From NCBI RefSeq assembly GCF_921293095.1, contig NC_060251.1, positions 59,847,585 to 59,911,584 of the forward strand: a stretch of 64,000 nt of DNA, in the 5' to 3' direction. The stretch's first letter is position 1; each line of letters begins with the position of its first letter. The notes under the pieces were generated by a model. It saw nothing but the letters and a program-made list of their open reading frames with translations. It made no database searches and had not been told where the DNA came from. This document shows positions 37,101-46,521 of the stretch, one piece after another. The position numbers were made by a program, and so were the translations under genes. The stretch comes from Ischnura elegans. Taxonomy: Eukaryota; Arthropoda; Insecta; Odonata; Coenagrionidae.

Positions 37101-40100
37101 TAATCCCACTGGAAAGAATGCAAAATGCTAGAAATGGATTCCAAATTTTCATCCATTCTTATCACAGAATTTTCAATGGTAGGAAGCTCAAATGGTAGCT
37201 TAAAGATGACATTAGACATTATCAGCGATTATGGCGGTAATATGGACCATTAGGTTGAAACAGACTGCAGTGTCTCAAATATTAATTGTGCTGCTCCATA
37301 TTGCCAAAAGATTCACTGAAACCCACTTATCTCTCCAGAGATGAAGCCTTATTGCTAAAGTTTTTCAGTTTCCAGTGAACCATTGAATAGAATGTGACAT
37401 TTTGGTTCTTTGGAGGCTATGACATTTCCCTCTGCACCAGATGTATAAAAGAAGCCCAAGAGGTCATTGTTACCAGATTTGAATAAGGCAGCAACCTTCA
37501 AGGTGCCATGGCAGATTTTATAATTAACTAACCAATTTTTGTCCATATTAGTAGTTACCTTTAAACTTCTTTTAAGAAAATTTTGTATAAGTTAATGGAA
37601 ATACAGCAATTCTGATTGGAGTTAAAGAGGGGAGAGTCTTTAGAAAACCCCAAGAGAAGAATTTTCTAATTACATATTCCTCTAATGCAGAGTAAGATTA
37701 TGGGATTCATGATTAATGATTTCTATATCACATACTTACCTATACACCATCTATGTGTTGTCTGTGGACAGGAGTAGTGAGAGGAGATAATATACTTTGA
37801 AATACTTGTGTACACTCTAGTTCCAATCTTATGTTATTGCACATTTCCTGTTTATTTCTTAGTTTTTCAAGAAATATACTGTAAAATCAATTAATAACCG
37901 TATGAATTACATAATGAGGTACCTGGCCGTTCACCTCCAAAAATAGATGGTGTTCCTGTAAAATTTTATTCCCAATTTAGTAGACAGAGAGTATGTCTTC
38001 CACTGGTCCCTTAAGGGCTTCAAACTTAAATCCAAACTGTACCCACTCATAGAAAAGATAAATACTAAAGCAAACATCCTTGGACTGAACTTTTGTGGGA
38101 AGGTATCCCTTATTTTCTAATGGTGTATTTTCTTCAAGAAGTTATTATCAGTGTATTGACTTTGGCAAGACAGTTAAGGTCCTTGCTCCCCTTCCATTGG
38201 GTCTCATGTTACATATATGTATGTACATATTAGGTAAAATGGCTTCTGGAAGTTTTGTATTTTTGAAAGTTTGACAATTTAAGAGTCATTCATAGCCCTG
38301 AGGACAATGGTTGAGTTGGACATTAAAACCTGCAGAAATGCAGTTCCTGACCTGATTGAGAGAAATTTTCATAGAGCCAAGTCACCAAAAGCATCAAAAC
38401 TTTTTTCACAAAAACCAACATATCTCCTTCAAAGTCGTCCTTAACCAGAACTTTCTGCTCCTACCTACGAGATCAAAAGCCTTTGCCTTCCTTTGTTTTC
38501 TAAATAATTTCACTTCTGCCATAGTGTATGCCATAAATTTGTAGAATGTAAACCTTATGTAACCTTAAATTATGGTAAGTTATCGCTCTGAAACCAAAAA
38601 TTACAGGCCTCACCCCATAACAAGTCAAGGAACTGTGCCAAGGAATCATAAATGTGTACAAACCCCTGCCGCCATACATATGCTTCAAGCGTTCTCCACT
38701 AGGTGGTATCTCCCGTGACTGGAATCCGGAATACCCTACTCTATGGACGGCCCAGTAGCCCCCTCCCCCTACCTTGACAAGTTCCTAGAACTCCACTGAA
38801 TCAGCAACATTGATACTCAATCAGAAATCAGTTTCAGTATTGCAATATGCAAAGTGTGTTAAAACGTGGGTGAAGCTAGAAAAAAAATTAGATGGTTTTT
38901 ACATAGAGACAGGCTACATTTCAGTGGAAGAACATTTAGAATAGCTGCACTTTGGACATCGCCCAAACATTTCTGAGGGTGTTTGAACCCCTTAACTCCC
39001 CTTGCTTGCTATAGTATTGTTTGAAATTGTGTGATTCCATCGATGTTATTTGCTCTTGCATGTAATTTTATAATCTGAGCTTATAAATATTGGATTTTTT
39101 TTTATTCCTGGTTGCCTTTTTCTATTTCTCTGTGGTAGCAATCATTGTTTTACTACTTATCTTTGCCTCTTTTTAAAATTTACTTTTCATCCTTATAGGT
39201 ATGAACCAGAAATAACAGGTCAAGGAATGTCAAATCAGCTCAATAATCCTGAGGTTCATGTAGATGTGGACAGGCCTAGTAGTTTCATTAATGAGCAGTT
39301 GTATGCTTTAAAATTAATTACTGCAAAGTTAAAGAATGCTTACAATGGCCATGATGTGGAGTGGATTGACTATGGTGAGTTGTGAAATGGAACTTCTAAA
39401 TTTTATTTTTTTATGAAATACTGAGATTGAACTAATTTTTGATACCTTACAATGTTTGAATTCATTTTACTTGAAGTAAGGGAAATACTTTCCTACCAGA
39501 CTGCATATCTGCTTAAAATTGCAGTTCATAACGTGGATGCTCATTATTATCTGTAACATGTATTTCAGTGGCGACTGATCTTTTTTTGTGAAACTATAGC
39601 CAAATTTAAATCTGTACTTAAATAATTTGTGCAAAATCAGTTTGAAAAATTTTCCTTGGCATAATTTACATATGTTTTCTATTTTTGAATGATGTTACAA
39701 TTCCAATTAATTTAGAGACAACTTGTTGTGCTATTTGAGGATGTTTTTGTAAGACCCTTATAAAACTCAATTATTAATTTTGAAGTGACTTGAAACTGAT
39801 TTGCCCAATATGAACCTTATGGGCACGAGAAGAAACTAGTATTATCTCCCATTTCATTTTGATAAAATCCATGTTTGACTATGGCGTACAAGTAGCTGCT
39901 TGGCTGCTGAAGGGTCTCAGGTTTAAATCCCGGATGATGCCTCCATATAACCCGAAATAAAATCATTGCAGTGCATAGTAGCCCATTGAAACAAAATTGC
40001 CCCCTAGCCTGAAGTTGTGTTTATAACCAGGACTAATGAGAGAAACATAGTTTGCTTTTAATTTTGGCATAAATGCAGAAGATAAACCTTAACTTGTACT

Positions 40101-40940
40101 TTTTGGTGAAATAAAAATATTCCACCAAGGCCGGCCTTGATTGTAAGCTATTGAAGGAAAAGATCTACTCCATGGGATGTGTGATTCTTCTGTTAGCATA
40201 TTAGTGGGGTTGTACAACTGAAATTGATTTACGTGTTAATAAATGAGCATGATCAGGTTGCATTGTACAACTGGATAAGTCATACAACTGAAGGTAGTAC
40301 AATTGAGAATGGCATCCCATAGAAATGCATTTATTTACACCAGGCAAACCCAATGTCGTACTACAACCATTAGAGTGGTACAACTTAAGATCGTTCAGCT
40401 GAGGTTCCACGGCACAAAGTTTTTCATTTCAGAATGAAGAAATTTCATGAATTCATGTTACAAAACTGTTGATTTTTCATTTCCACGGAAATGATCAATG
40501 TCTGATCTGATATTTGTTTTTGATGGGGACATTGAATATGTTAAATTCATTTTGCAGAGGAATCATCTGATGGAGGTAGTGGCAGTGGGTCTGGTGATGG
40601 TGAAGGCGAAGAGGATGAAGTGACCGATGACGAAGATGGCTTGGTCGAGGGCAGTGGTGATAATTATCCTGACGAAGACAGTCCACCCCACACTGGCTTT
40701 GGTGGCAGAGGTGGAATCCAGCACTCGGTCCCAGGCATCCCGCCTGTCCCGCCTATCATTACAGAGGTGCCCATCCGGGTGGACTCTGCAACCCACACTC
40801 CCTCTCCCCCCACGTCTGGTGCAGGCCCGCGAAGGCCTCCCATCCCATCGCACCCAACCGGCGTCCCTGGAGAGGTCAAAGCTTACCTCTTCCCTATTGT
40901 GGTTATGTGGTTTGGTAGCTTATTCTCAGACTGGCTTTAA
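3938..40940 (+). CDS. dlp: Dally-like glypican (GPC4/6 class), exons 2 to last
   Basis: Cell-surface heparan sulfate proteoglycan that is GPI-anchored and shapes Wnt, Hedgehog and BMP gradients (family knowledge). Seen: nine exons at 3938-4114, 8331-8565, 33042-33198, 34452-34620, 35033-35163, 35683-35892, 36829-36944, 39199-39374 and 40558-40940. All have AG/GT borders and matching phases, giving about 583 codons. Thirteen cysteines fit the glypican pattern of 14, the last presumably in exon 1. Landmarks are [51 protein letters not shown] and NPEVHVD. Blocks such as KPFGDVP and GPFNIE fit the GPC4/6 class better than the dally/GPC3/5 class. The exon with start codon and signal peptide was not found and probably lies upstream. 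Total intron length is about 35 kb, one intron alone being 24.5 kb. Orthology to dlp is inference from motif resemblance. Confidence 0.93.
4974..5068 (+). mobile_element. Retroposon-like 3' tail
   Basis: A GC-rich hairpin-forming block (CCTGGCCCGGGG ... CCCGGGCCAGG) is followed by TTAAATAAAACGAAAAGTCA and a short AAGTC reiteration. A stem-loop followed by a simple-repeat tail is the usual 3' end of some LINE and SINE families. No coding part is present. Confidence 0.5.
5455..5826. repeat. Five-copy minisatellite, 70-83 bp units
   Basis: Units start at about 5455, 5532, 5603, 5673 and 5756. Each has a variant of TCATCTAGAACTAATAT, then GCCTTTGCCAGCTATATGA, then AATATATACGTTCAATG. Units are diverged and AT-rich. 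Long diverged units with no spacers rule out CRISPR. Confidence 0.8.
7617..8010 (-). mobile_element. LINE fragment, antisense
   Basis: The minus strand reads [20 protein letters not shown] and [17 protein letters not shown], then disrupted [14 protein letters not shown] text. The L-E-x-F-x-M-W-x-W-R-R-M block is the same ORF2 C-terminal region as at 2427 but slightly more upstream. Several frameshifts and stops. Confidence 0.75.
8331..8565 (+). CDS. dlp: Glypican exon (alpha-helical core)
   Basis: Preceded by ATTTCAG and followed by GTAAGT. It enters in phase 1 and leaves in phase 2. It encodes [17 protein letters not shown] through [14 protein letters not shown], the helical core segment that in human GPC4/6 reads F-F-x-x-L-L-E and ends N-S/Q-Q-Y-H-F. 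No internal stop is present. An open frame extends upstream of the acceptor to 8222, but that part is intronic. Confidence 0.95.
9768..10435. mobile_element. MITE with AATAGGGTRGTTTCCT ends (668 bp)
   Basis: The left end AATAGGGTAGTTTCCT and the complement of the right end AATAGGGTGGTTTCCT differ at one position. The interior has ACGTGACGTCAC and a GC-rich stretch, but no coding frame. I could not define a target duplication, so the superfamily is open. Confidence 0.7.
12860..13075 (+). mobile_element. Short LINE-like fragment
   Basis: A stretch reading [19 protein letters not shown], similar to the NEEVLRR region at 2427. Too short and decayed for certainty. Confidence 0.4.
14160..14960 (+). 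mobile_element. Decayed LINE 3' region
   Basis: Near 14210 the sequence repeats the GAGGAAGTGCTGGACGTGGTG motif of the LINE family. At 14788-14870 it reads [20 protein letters not shown], the equivalent of the RGRPR block. It ends with an AAACCAATCTTCGATTTGATG tail resembling the tail at 2735-2760. An AT-rich gap (14400-14780) separates the pieces. Confidence 0.6.
15009..15232. mobile_element. Inverted-repeat element (224 bp)
   Basis: The ends are ACATTGAAATGAAAGGTAG on the left and its near-complement CTACCTTTCATTTCAAATGT on the right, with TTGCA continuing the match inward. The interior includes GGCTCACAGAGCCATCATCTG, a phrase also typical of dispersed arthropod repeats. Type not assigned. 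Confidence 0.75.
15882..16326. repeat. Direct repeat pair, 285 bp apart
   Basis: 15882-16045 and 16167-16326 share ATAAAAATGTCCCC, CCCAATAGATGGAGATGTTC, GGGCTCCATGTGATGTGGCC and TTGCGTTCTCGGATGTGG. Identity is high over about 160 bp, with an AT-rich spacer between. Confidence 0.85.
17221..18757. repeat. Dispersed repeat pair
   Basis: 17221-17345 and 18623-18757 share CGATTGTCTCG, TATTGTCTGC and a GAGATGG-GGAA segment. On the minus strand both translate with ISLADNI followed by F-x-R and ETID, so the match is visible at protein level too. Neither copy has a longer open frame that I recognise. Confidence 0.6.
19385..19600 (-). mobile_element. LINE fragment, antisense
   Basis: The minus strand reads [20 protein letters not shown], then [17 protein letters not shown]. 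It is the same LINE C-terminal region as at 7617-8010, to which it is also clearly similar at nucleotide level (CTACTCC-TTTCATTCTATCTAA). Confidence 0.75.
20915..22535 (+). CDS. Harbinger Myb/SANT-like DNA-binding protein (266 aa, 8 exons)
   Basis: Accessory protein of PIF/Harbinger elements. In the family it binds subterminal DNA and helps the nuclease enter the nucleus. Exons by GT-AG and phase: 20915-21088, 21183-21263, 21335-21436, 21534-21566, 21670-21724, 21836-21856, 22122-22219 and 22299-22535. Together they make 801 bases, in frame, ending TAA. The N-terminus ([45 protein letters not shown]) is the three-helix Myb/SANT-like fold with spaced tryptophans. The acidic, Ser/Thr-rich middle precedes a C-terminal charged helix ([28 protein letters not shown]), probably a coiled coil. 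Two exons are very short (33 and 21 bases), so their borders are the weakest part of the model. The start could be further upstream. Confidence 0.82.
22625..22740 (+). repeat. tRNA-derived SINE-like segment
   Basis: Bases 22625-22697 fold roughly as a tRNA: the 5' GCCTCGG pairs with TTGAGGT, and there is an A-box-like TAGCTCAACTAGT and a near-perfect B box GGTTTGAGTCC. A non-tRNA tail follows (TTTTTCTCTGTGGAAAATTC). The anticodon loop lacks U33 and the acceptor stem relies on G-U pairs, so it is not a working tRNA. It sits inside the Harbinger element, so it is either a later insertion or long-term cargo. Confidence 0.65.
22884..23076. repeat. 98-bp tandem duplication inside Harbinger
   Basis: Two adjacent copies begin AGTGTTTTCTATTTTAATTT at 22884 and 22982. 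Both contain CTAAGGAAGGGAA and GGATTTTTTATTTATTAT. The copies differ at only a few positions. It lies between the two convergent genes, in what should be their 3' flanks. Confidence 0.85.
23827..25818 (-). CDS. HARBI1-type DDE transposase (369 aa, 6 exons)
   Basis: Harbinger nuclease that cuts and joins the element ends. Exons in transcript order: 25818-25573, 25307-25114, 25035-24903, 24760-24619, 24526-24280 and 23974-23827. The total is 1110 bases including the stop, uninterrupted. The N-terminal helical part has [15 protein letters not shown], then [18 protein letters not shown] and [16 protein letters not shown]. The DDE nuclease has [15 protein letters not shown] (D162), [15 protein letters not shown] (D240) and [16 protein letters not shown] (E277), then [12 protein letters not shown]-to-E spacing is 37 residues. 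Human HARBI1 is about 349 aa, so length is normal. The exon 2/3 and 4/5 junctions were chosen because only they keep frame and rebuild the family motifs. The ATG at 25818 begins [10 protein letters not shown]. Confidence 0.9.
27682..28270. repeat. Degenerate tandem repeat, about 240-257 bp period
   Basis: About 2.4 copies start at 27682, 27939 and 28176. Shared blocks are CATATTTTAC, CCATATCAAGTGTA, TGCAAACTGGCTGTTATT and AGTTTGAACATTGTAAA. The first copy overlaps the end of the last coding block of the THAP pseudogene, so the array replaces the expected start of the DDE exon. Confidence 0.8.
31469..32026. mobile_element. hAT-like MITE with internally duplicated 3' half
   Basis: Starts CAGTGGCGGATACAG and ends CTGTATCCGCCACTG. 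Flanks are CCCAGGAG (31461-31468) and CCCAGAAG (32027-32034), a 7/8 match to an 8-bp hAT-type target duplication. The segment 31530-31742, including one right terminus, is repeated at 31817-32026 with few differences. The element therefore has one left end and two right ends. Confidence 0.88.
33042..33198 (+). CDS. dlp: Glypican exon (ECV...KPFGDVP)
   Basis: Acceptor TTTCAG and donor GTAAGT, with the phase 2 entry matched to the exon 24.5 kb upstream. It encodes [20 protein letters not shown], then [19 protein letters not shown], a signature block of GPC4/6-type glypicans. It contains one conserved cysteine. It lies just downstream of a dense MITE cluster (31469-32026) and just upstream of two more (33532 and 34209). 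Confidence 0.95.
33532..33736. mobile_element. hAT-like MITE (205 bp)
   Basis: Perfect 8-bp duplication CTCCTGTA at 33524-33531 and 33737-33744. Termini are CATAGGCGGATCCAGG on the left and, as complement of the right end, CAGGGGCGGATTCAGG. A long poly-G run adjoins the left end, and two internal copies of a TGCCCC...CAGAA-AAATCCTG segment lie near the right. Same family as the elements at 31469 and 34209. Confidence 0.9.
34209..34372. mobile_element. hAT-like MITE (164 bp)
   Basis: Perfect 8-bp duplication ATTACATT at 34201-34208 and 34373-34380. Termini CAGTGGCGGATCTA and GGATCCGCCACTG are inverted. It sits about 80 bp upstream of a glypican exon acceptor, so it adds sequence close to the branch-point region. 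Confidence 0.92.
34452..34620 (+). CDS. dlp: Glypican exon (six-cysteine block)
   Basis: Acceptor TCTTTAG and donor GTAAGA. It enters in phase 0 and leaves in phase 1. It carries six cysteines in the order ACG, HCSACRG, KACSNYC and KGC, matching the disulfide-rich centre of the glypican ectodomain. It ends with DNDWNHFV, equivalent to the EWNNFI segment of vertebrate GPC6. Confidence 0.95.
35033..35163 (+). CDS. dlp: Glypican exon (GPFNIE...AIMNFQ)
   Basis: Follows ATCAACAG and precedes GTATGA, phase 1 to phase 0. It encodes [20 protein letters not shown] and then [20 protein letters not shown]. These blocks are nearly invariant between insect Dlp and vertebrate GPC4/6. No cysteine is present, as expected for this segment. 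Confidence 0.95.
35683..35892 (+). CDS. dlp: Glypican exon with putative convertase site
   Basis: Acceptor TTTTAG. The donor GTCCGT departs from the usual GTRAGT but keeps phase 0 with the next exon. The exon encodes [20 protein letters not shown], then a Lys/Gly/Arg-rich insert with six consecutive glycines, then [12 protein letters not shown]. The RLGRR motif directly after the NGCG cysteine sits where glypicans are cleaved by furin-like convertases (RISR in GPC6), so proteolytic cleavage here is a reasonable inference. The poly-Gly stretch is an expansion relative to vertebrate members. Confidence 0.92.
36829..36944 (+). CDS. dlp: Glypican exon (CNDE...NCWNG)
   Basis: Acceptor TTTGCAG and donor GTGAGT, phase 0 to phase 2. 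It encodes [20 protein letters not shown] and then [11 protein letters not shown], supplying the last two core cysteines. NFWxxLP and CNDExxAA are conserved in all GPC4/6-class proteins. Confidence 0.94.
39199..39374 (+). CDS. dlp: Glypican exon ([13 protein letters not shown])
   Basis: Acceptor TTATAG and donor GTGAGT, phase 2 to phase 1. It encodes [20 protein letters not shown] and then [20 protein letters not shown], the membrane-proximal end of the globular core. Human GPC6 has the equivalent GNGLANQGNNPEV and MKNAYNGNDV. Confidence 0.95.
39870..39945 (+). repeat. Possible tRNA-derived SINE head
   Basis: TGGCGTACAAGTAGCTGCTTG followed by a B-box-like GGTTTAAATCCCGG resembles a tRNA promoter region. 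It lies in the last glypican intron. Stem pairing is poor, so it is not a functional tRNA. Confidence 0.35.
40558..40940 (+). CDS. dlp: Glypican last exon: HS attachment sites and GPI tail
   Basis: Acceptor TTTGCAG. It opens with [20 protein letters not shown], a cluster of Ser-Gly dipeptides flanked by acidic residues, followed by [12 protein letters not shown]. These are typical heparan-sulfate attachment sites. A Pro-rich stalk of about 65 residues follows. The C-terminus is a short hydrophobic run, [18 protein letters not shown], then TAA, consistent with a GPI-attachment signal. The omega site cannot be fixed by eye. Confidence 0.93.
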
Positions 40941-43900
40941 GTAGGTGCAATTAGGGTGGAAAGATACTCGGAATGAGTGTGTTGGTGATTCTCGAAATGC
41001 TTTCTGCAGCATGTTGTTTTAGTCATGATTGAGGTCACTACTGACTGGACCTTTGGAAAAAAGGTGTTGTGATCTGTTTTGAGTGTTTATTTTCGTGCAC
41101 AGTGGAAAGATTTTTTTCCCTTCCTCGTATGCAAGGAAATTTGTTAGGAAATTTCCTTTGTGTGACGACTGAAAAAGTGATAGGATATTCTTGGCATTGG
41201 AAGGCCACCTTATATGGAATTTTGTTATTCGTCGGGGTTCATTTTCATGGCCCAGTGTAACCTGTGACAACCCATTTACAATTTTTCATGTTAATATGAA
41301 ATAAGTGGAAACTAAAATGGTGATTAGCACTGAATTCAGGAATATTCCTTAATTTTATCGTTCTGTGTTAATGTAAAAGTGATGATATGTGGTCATTGTT
41401 TATAAAAATAATTTGCTAAGTCATATGTTGGTGTATTTACTGCAATGGGCTGAGGATTGCACTCGAATTTTGATGTTATGACTGAATAATTTCAATGGAA
41501 ATTCATTGCGTGCATGAACGTCATGAATTTTTGCATAAAGCAATGGGCTCGTTCGCCAATTTGATGCTGCTGAAAATTGTGATAAACTTTGAAAAATACA
41601 GTGACCCATACTTTTCAGTTTCTGCTCCATCAAAAATATTCACAGCAAAAAATCGACTACAGTAACCCTTCGATGATAAGTCAATGACGTCGCGAACACC
41701 TGCCAGGCTCACCATGTCTTAGCTACTCCTTGGCATCATGCATTGGAATCATGAGGTTCATTTATTTTACAGCCTTGTCAGCTAATCTTTCCTTCCTAAA
41801 GAGTGATTTTCTCTGAACAAGCTGATGAGCCAAAACTCTATTGATGGCACCCGCTCTGAAAAAGTGGGCAGCAACTTCTGCATACTTTCATTCTATAACT
41901 ATGGAGGAATAATTGAAAAAAGCAGATTTATTTTCATTGCAACTTACCTTTCCATTCCATCTGCTGTTTTCTTTTGGTGAACTGCGATTTTGGGTCTGAA
42001 TGACCCCATTGCCATTGCAGCATAAAGTGAGACTGGACTGAGATATAGCTCTGTGAAAAGGGATAAACTATTAATTATTTCAAGTTCCAAATTGCAAGGA
42101 ATATTCCCATTGCATAATGATGTTATGACAAATTACACTTAAACTTTTGTGTATTTTTACAGCTGTTTCTGAAAAAATAAGTCTCTTGAATCACTGAAGA
42201 TGGTTGACGAAAATCAAACTGCTCAAGTACAATGGTCAATACATTTCCACAGAATTTTCCAATTTCTTTTTACATAGTGAAAAAGTGGAATTGTTGAATA
42301 TATTCCTTTTCGTAATCTTTGGTCAAATGTGATATGCTGGGCCAAGTGGTACAAGTAGTTTAAATTGACTGCCATTACAACCATCCTACCTAATAATTAT
42401 TGTCTGGATTTGCTATGAACATTTTAAGAGGAAACACAATCAGAAAGTCAAAATGAAATTAGCGTACTCTTTGGAGCACTGCCACTCTGTAGAAGTTGAT
42501 GGCTATTAGATTGAAGTTTTAGAGTGAACAAATTTGTAGTTGATATTTGCGACAGTCTTTGGTGAATCAAGAGAAAATGTCAATTTTTATGACAAAAAAT
42601 ATATTTTTTTGGATATGCTTTGATTAAACCTTAGAGTGAGTGACTGTTTGTAAATGTCTCAGATTGAAAGCAGGTAGGAAGATTGGAGTATAGCATTTCT
42701 TTGTAGTGTCCATAATTAGCCCAACCATCCGTGTATGTTTGTGTAAGAAAGAGTGTGTTGTGTAAATAGTTTTAAATGAATTCAAAATTGGCATGTGTGT
42801 GTGTGTGTCAACTCATTACCTCACCTTCTATTGTGAAGTGAGCTGCAGACATCTTTGACATGGTATTGAGGAATTGTATTTATTTTATAAATTCTGTATA
42901 TCCTGTAAAATGTAGTCAAGTTGTGAGTCTCCTTGAAGTTGAGGCAGGGAAGTGGATTTTTTTTTAAATACAAGTAAGATGAAAGTGCATATGAACTGGT
43001 GCTGATAGTGGATATTGTAACATATCCATGCCATTTTTTTCTTTGATTGTACTTTATGTGTATGTTAACTATACTTCATTCTTCATCCAGTAATTCTGGC
43101 TGTTTTAAAAATACTTACTGTATTTACTTGTATATTTTTCTTAACATTATGTATGTACGAATCTACTTCACAAAGAAAATTTATTGTGTTTTATAGCTCA
43201 TTGTCTGACATTCTATAGCTTCGAGTTTTTGGGGCACCTAAAGTGAAGTAAACATATACTGTGGCTTACTTATTGTTTCTAAGTAATACTCAGAAAATTT
43301 TTGGACAAAAATATAATAATTGGCGAGACAGTGAAAAATTAGAATATTTTGTAGAATACTGAGATACGAGCCATGGTCATCTTGGTCCTAAATTTCACCA
43401 TCTTTGCTATGTGCTGTGAAGTTACAATATGGACACCAATCACACAATGTCACCAGTGTCACAATCCGTCATGTGTTGGTAAATTTTGTCTACAAGTAAT
43501 CTTCTCTTTAATTCCAGATGAAATTTTTTCTGGCATACCACTGGTTGACTCCTGTATTGCTTTTTATCAACAATTCCAAGCCTCTGTGTATTTCACTCTT
43601 TTTTTTATTATGACGTTGGAAACTTGATCAATATGTTCAGGTAATTAGGCATAAAAAACTATTCACATTTTTATCACATATTTGGCTCCCCTAGGCAAAT
43701 TATTTAAAAAATCCACTTTTTTATATCAATCATATGATTTTCTAAAAAGTTTTTATCGATGTTACTGTGTGTACACATAACTTGTCATATGTGTAGCTTT
43801 AGTTGAAGACATTTAAAAGCCACAGTTATCTTATTACATTTCAATTTGTAAAATGCTCACCTGTTTTTATACGACTGCTAATTATTCCATTGTATGTCAT

Positions 43901-44185
43901 CTTTTTTGTTGTTCCTAGCTCCCAATTTGAAAACTTTCTTTTTTACATTTTATATATAAAGTATATTTATCTTCTTAATCATGAATTTTTTGAACAGTTG
44001 TAAAATGCCAAGGTTATAACTAACTAAAACAAAGGCATCATATTTATTTGAAAAATAAATTTGGCTTTTATATTTAAATTGTTTTTTACTTACAAATTTT
44101 ATAGGTAGTCTTCCTGATGTGTAAACAAGGCCTCGGGGAGTGGGAGAGGTCAATTGATTTGAACTCTGACAAAACATGAGGGAGG

Positions 44186-44416
44186 TATTGATACCTCCGC
44201 TGCAAAAGTGCTCAAAAATCGCCCACTGAATCAAAGCCACTCAATTAGGAGCTGAACAATACGAATACGCTTATCTGGCAGTGTCTGAAGCAAAAGCACT
44301 CATCGCTCCAAGCTTTGGAGGTGAACGTTTTTGCTCCGGGTATTGCCAGCTGAGCGTATTCGCACTGTTGGGCTCCTAGATGAGCGGATTTTATTTTGTG
44401 CAGTGGAGGTATCGGT
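44186..44416. mobile_element. Foldback (long-hairpin) element
   Basis: Nearly the whole 230 bp is one imperfect inverted repeat. Left-arm landmarks are ATACCTCCGCTGCA, TTAGGAGCTGAACAATACGA and TCGCTCCAAAG. The right arm contains their complements in reverse order, with the centre at AAGCTTTGGAGG. Arms are roughly 80% alike. No target duplication was confirmed. Confidence 0.8.
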
Positions 44417-45122
44417 ATGGTGTATCCTCTCCAAATAAACCCCCTCAAAATGTATCCTCTTCCCCAACTGGGCTCCCCTGAATTTATATACTGGTCAGGG
44501 TCTTGAATGTCAATTGTTGAATAAATTGGATAAGTCAATAATAAAATTGAAGTATATATGTCCCATCATTCTCTGTATACCAGAGTACAAATAGTATATA
44601 TGATTTAGCAATTGACTGGATCAAGACCTAAACCAAAATTTTTTATAGGGGAAATTTACTTGGAGGGGGAATATATTTTGGAGGGGACTCATTTGTAGGG
44701 TGTACACCATATAGACTGTATCTCACAGATATTCATGGGGATGTTTGAGCCCCCTACTTCTTGCTTTATAATTAGACGCAGACTTCTTCCCATGTTTCCC
44801 GCCTATGTGAAAATTTTATTTATTGCTGAAATCTAACCATAAAAAAGACTAAGTTACTGTTAAAAACATGAATAGTGAAGTATCTCAGCATAGAGGTAAC
44901 CTGAGGAGAACTTGCTCATCAATTTATATTCTAAAACATCACCAAAACTTCCTTTTTTTAAGTAACTGTAGGTATGTACTCCATTCCCTTACATGAGCAC
45001 CTGCAGTTAGTATTTTATCCTGAAGTTTTGGAACAAATGTTGTTTGGGGTACCGCAGCCATAAAAATGGCCCATATTTTTTGCAGGCACTTTTGACTTTG
45101 CATTTTTAATTATTACTGAGGG

Positions 45123-45387
45123 CAGTGGTGTGGGGGGGGGGGATTAGGGGATTGATCCCCCCAAAGCCTCAGAGAAATAAAAAAAAATTATTTAAAACTA
45201 TTGTCTAGTTTTGACGTATAATAACAGCATCTGCTTAAAGTTAAAGATCATTTATTAATATCATGGATGTGAGACGAGTCGCTGAATACTGACTGGTGAC
45301 TAACCCCCTACCTTTTTTATTGTCTGTGGGAGGTCGGCCTCCAGACCCCTCCAAAGCATCTAGTTATCAAAGCTGGGTATGCCTATG
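45123..45387. mobile_element. Possible hAT-like MITE
   Basis: Left CAGTGGTGTGGGGGG and, as complement of the right end, CATAGGCATACCCAGC are loosely inverted. The G-run followed by ATTGATCCCCCCAAAG is typical of these families. No clear target duplication was found. Confidence 0.4.
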
Positions 45388-46521
45388 GCCATGGTGGATG
45401 GAAATGGGTGCGTTGTAATCATGGCACTGTTTGATGTATACAACTAAAGGCAACTACGAAGTCTCTTAGCTAATTGAAGTCATGGAAGTTCTGTCCAATG
45501 GGCACAACAAGAAATCTGAAGCTGCATGTTCTTTGATCTTCACACCCCTAAGTGAAGCCCTTGATGAAATGAACTTGTTCTTAATGACTGTGATTGTGGA
45601 AATGAGTTGCACTTAAAAATGACTAAATTCTTGAACCGGTGGTTCTATTCCTGAGACTTATACAATGCAGTTTTAAACTTTAATATTCAATAATTCCCAG
45701 CAAAAAAATTGATTCACTTTGAACAATTGCCCTTATTTTTTAATAATTTATTTCGAAGATCGAATTGCTATTTGTATAACTCACGTTTATGCCATATGAC
45801 ACTAATATATAAAGCAAAATATATACATGTTACACACACTAATATATATATACATAGCTCTGTAGTTCAAGAATATATCGTTCATTTGAGCGACTCATTG
45901 GGTGTGAACTGCACCATCCAAAACTTGAGGATTGTTGGCCGAGGTGTACTTCTTCGTATATACTTGTGTGCAGAAGCCACTTAAATTCAATCCAAAAATC
46001 GTGAATATTCCTGCAACTCAAATTTTACATTCAATGATTTCGTTCATTATGAACGATTTGAAGAATCGAATCATCATCATCACGTGAACCGTAACCCCCA
46101 CCTCAACTAGTATACGTGTTTCTTTTGTCAATTAGTGTCGTCATTGCTGTTTGGCGCTAGTGTGCGTGATTACTCATGAAATTGTCCGACAATGTTTACT
46201 GTAAATTTTTAGGAAATTAGGTGAGAAAAAGTTGATAATTAGGAGTGAATAGTATAAATTTTACTACTACTGTGCATCCTGAATAATAATAGGAAGCTGC
46301 TAAGTGCCATTTCGTGCTCTTGTATTTATATTCTCAATTAATTATCGATACATCTTTCGTAGTTTCTTTGTGCCTGTTTTGTAGTTGTATTTCATCGCTT
46401 TCCTTTAATCTGCAGTGATTCAGAAGTGCAACATAGTGTTATGTGTTGTAAAATATGCGAAATTATTGTGGTAGAACTACTTGAGTGACAGTCTCGGCAT
46501 AAGAACCAACATTTTGTAATC

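Larger units (their letters stand above)
34621..40557 (+). other. Remaining glypican introns
   Basis: Five introns (34621-35032, 35164-35682, 35893-36828, 36945-39198, 39375-40557) separate the last exons. Apart from a possible tRNA-derived SINE piece at 39870-39945, I see no repeat with recognisable ends and no other gene. Transposon load here is much lower than in the upstream intron. Confidence 0.75.
40941..46521. other. Glypican 3' UTR and intergenic region
   Basis: No coding exon was recognised. The first 2 kb or so lacks obvious repeats and may be a long 3' UTR, but I could not choose a polyadenylation site with confidence. A short (GT)n run lies at about 42794-42810. A foldback element sits at 44186-44416 and a hAT-like MITE candidate at 45123-45387. 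The last roughly 400 bases before 46522 should contain the AMSH promoter and 5' UTR. No TATA box stands out. Confidence 0.5.

Noticed and set aside
3938..40940. Assigning the glypican to dally (GPC3/5 class)
   Set aside because: Blocks KPFGDVP, GPFNIE, AIMNFQ and NPEV match the GPC4/6 class, which in insects is Dally-like.
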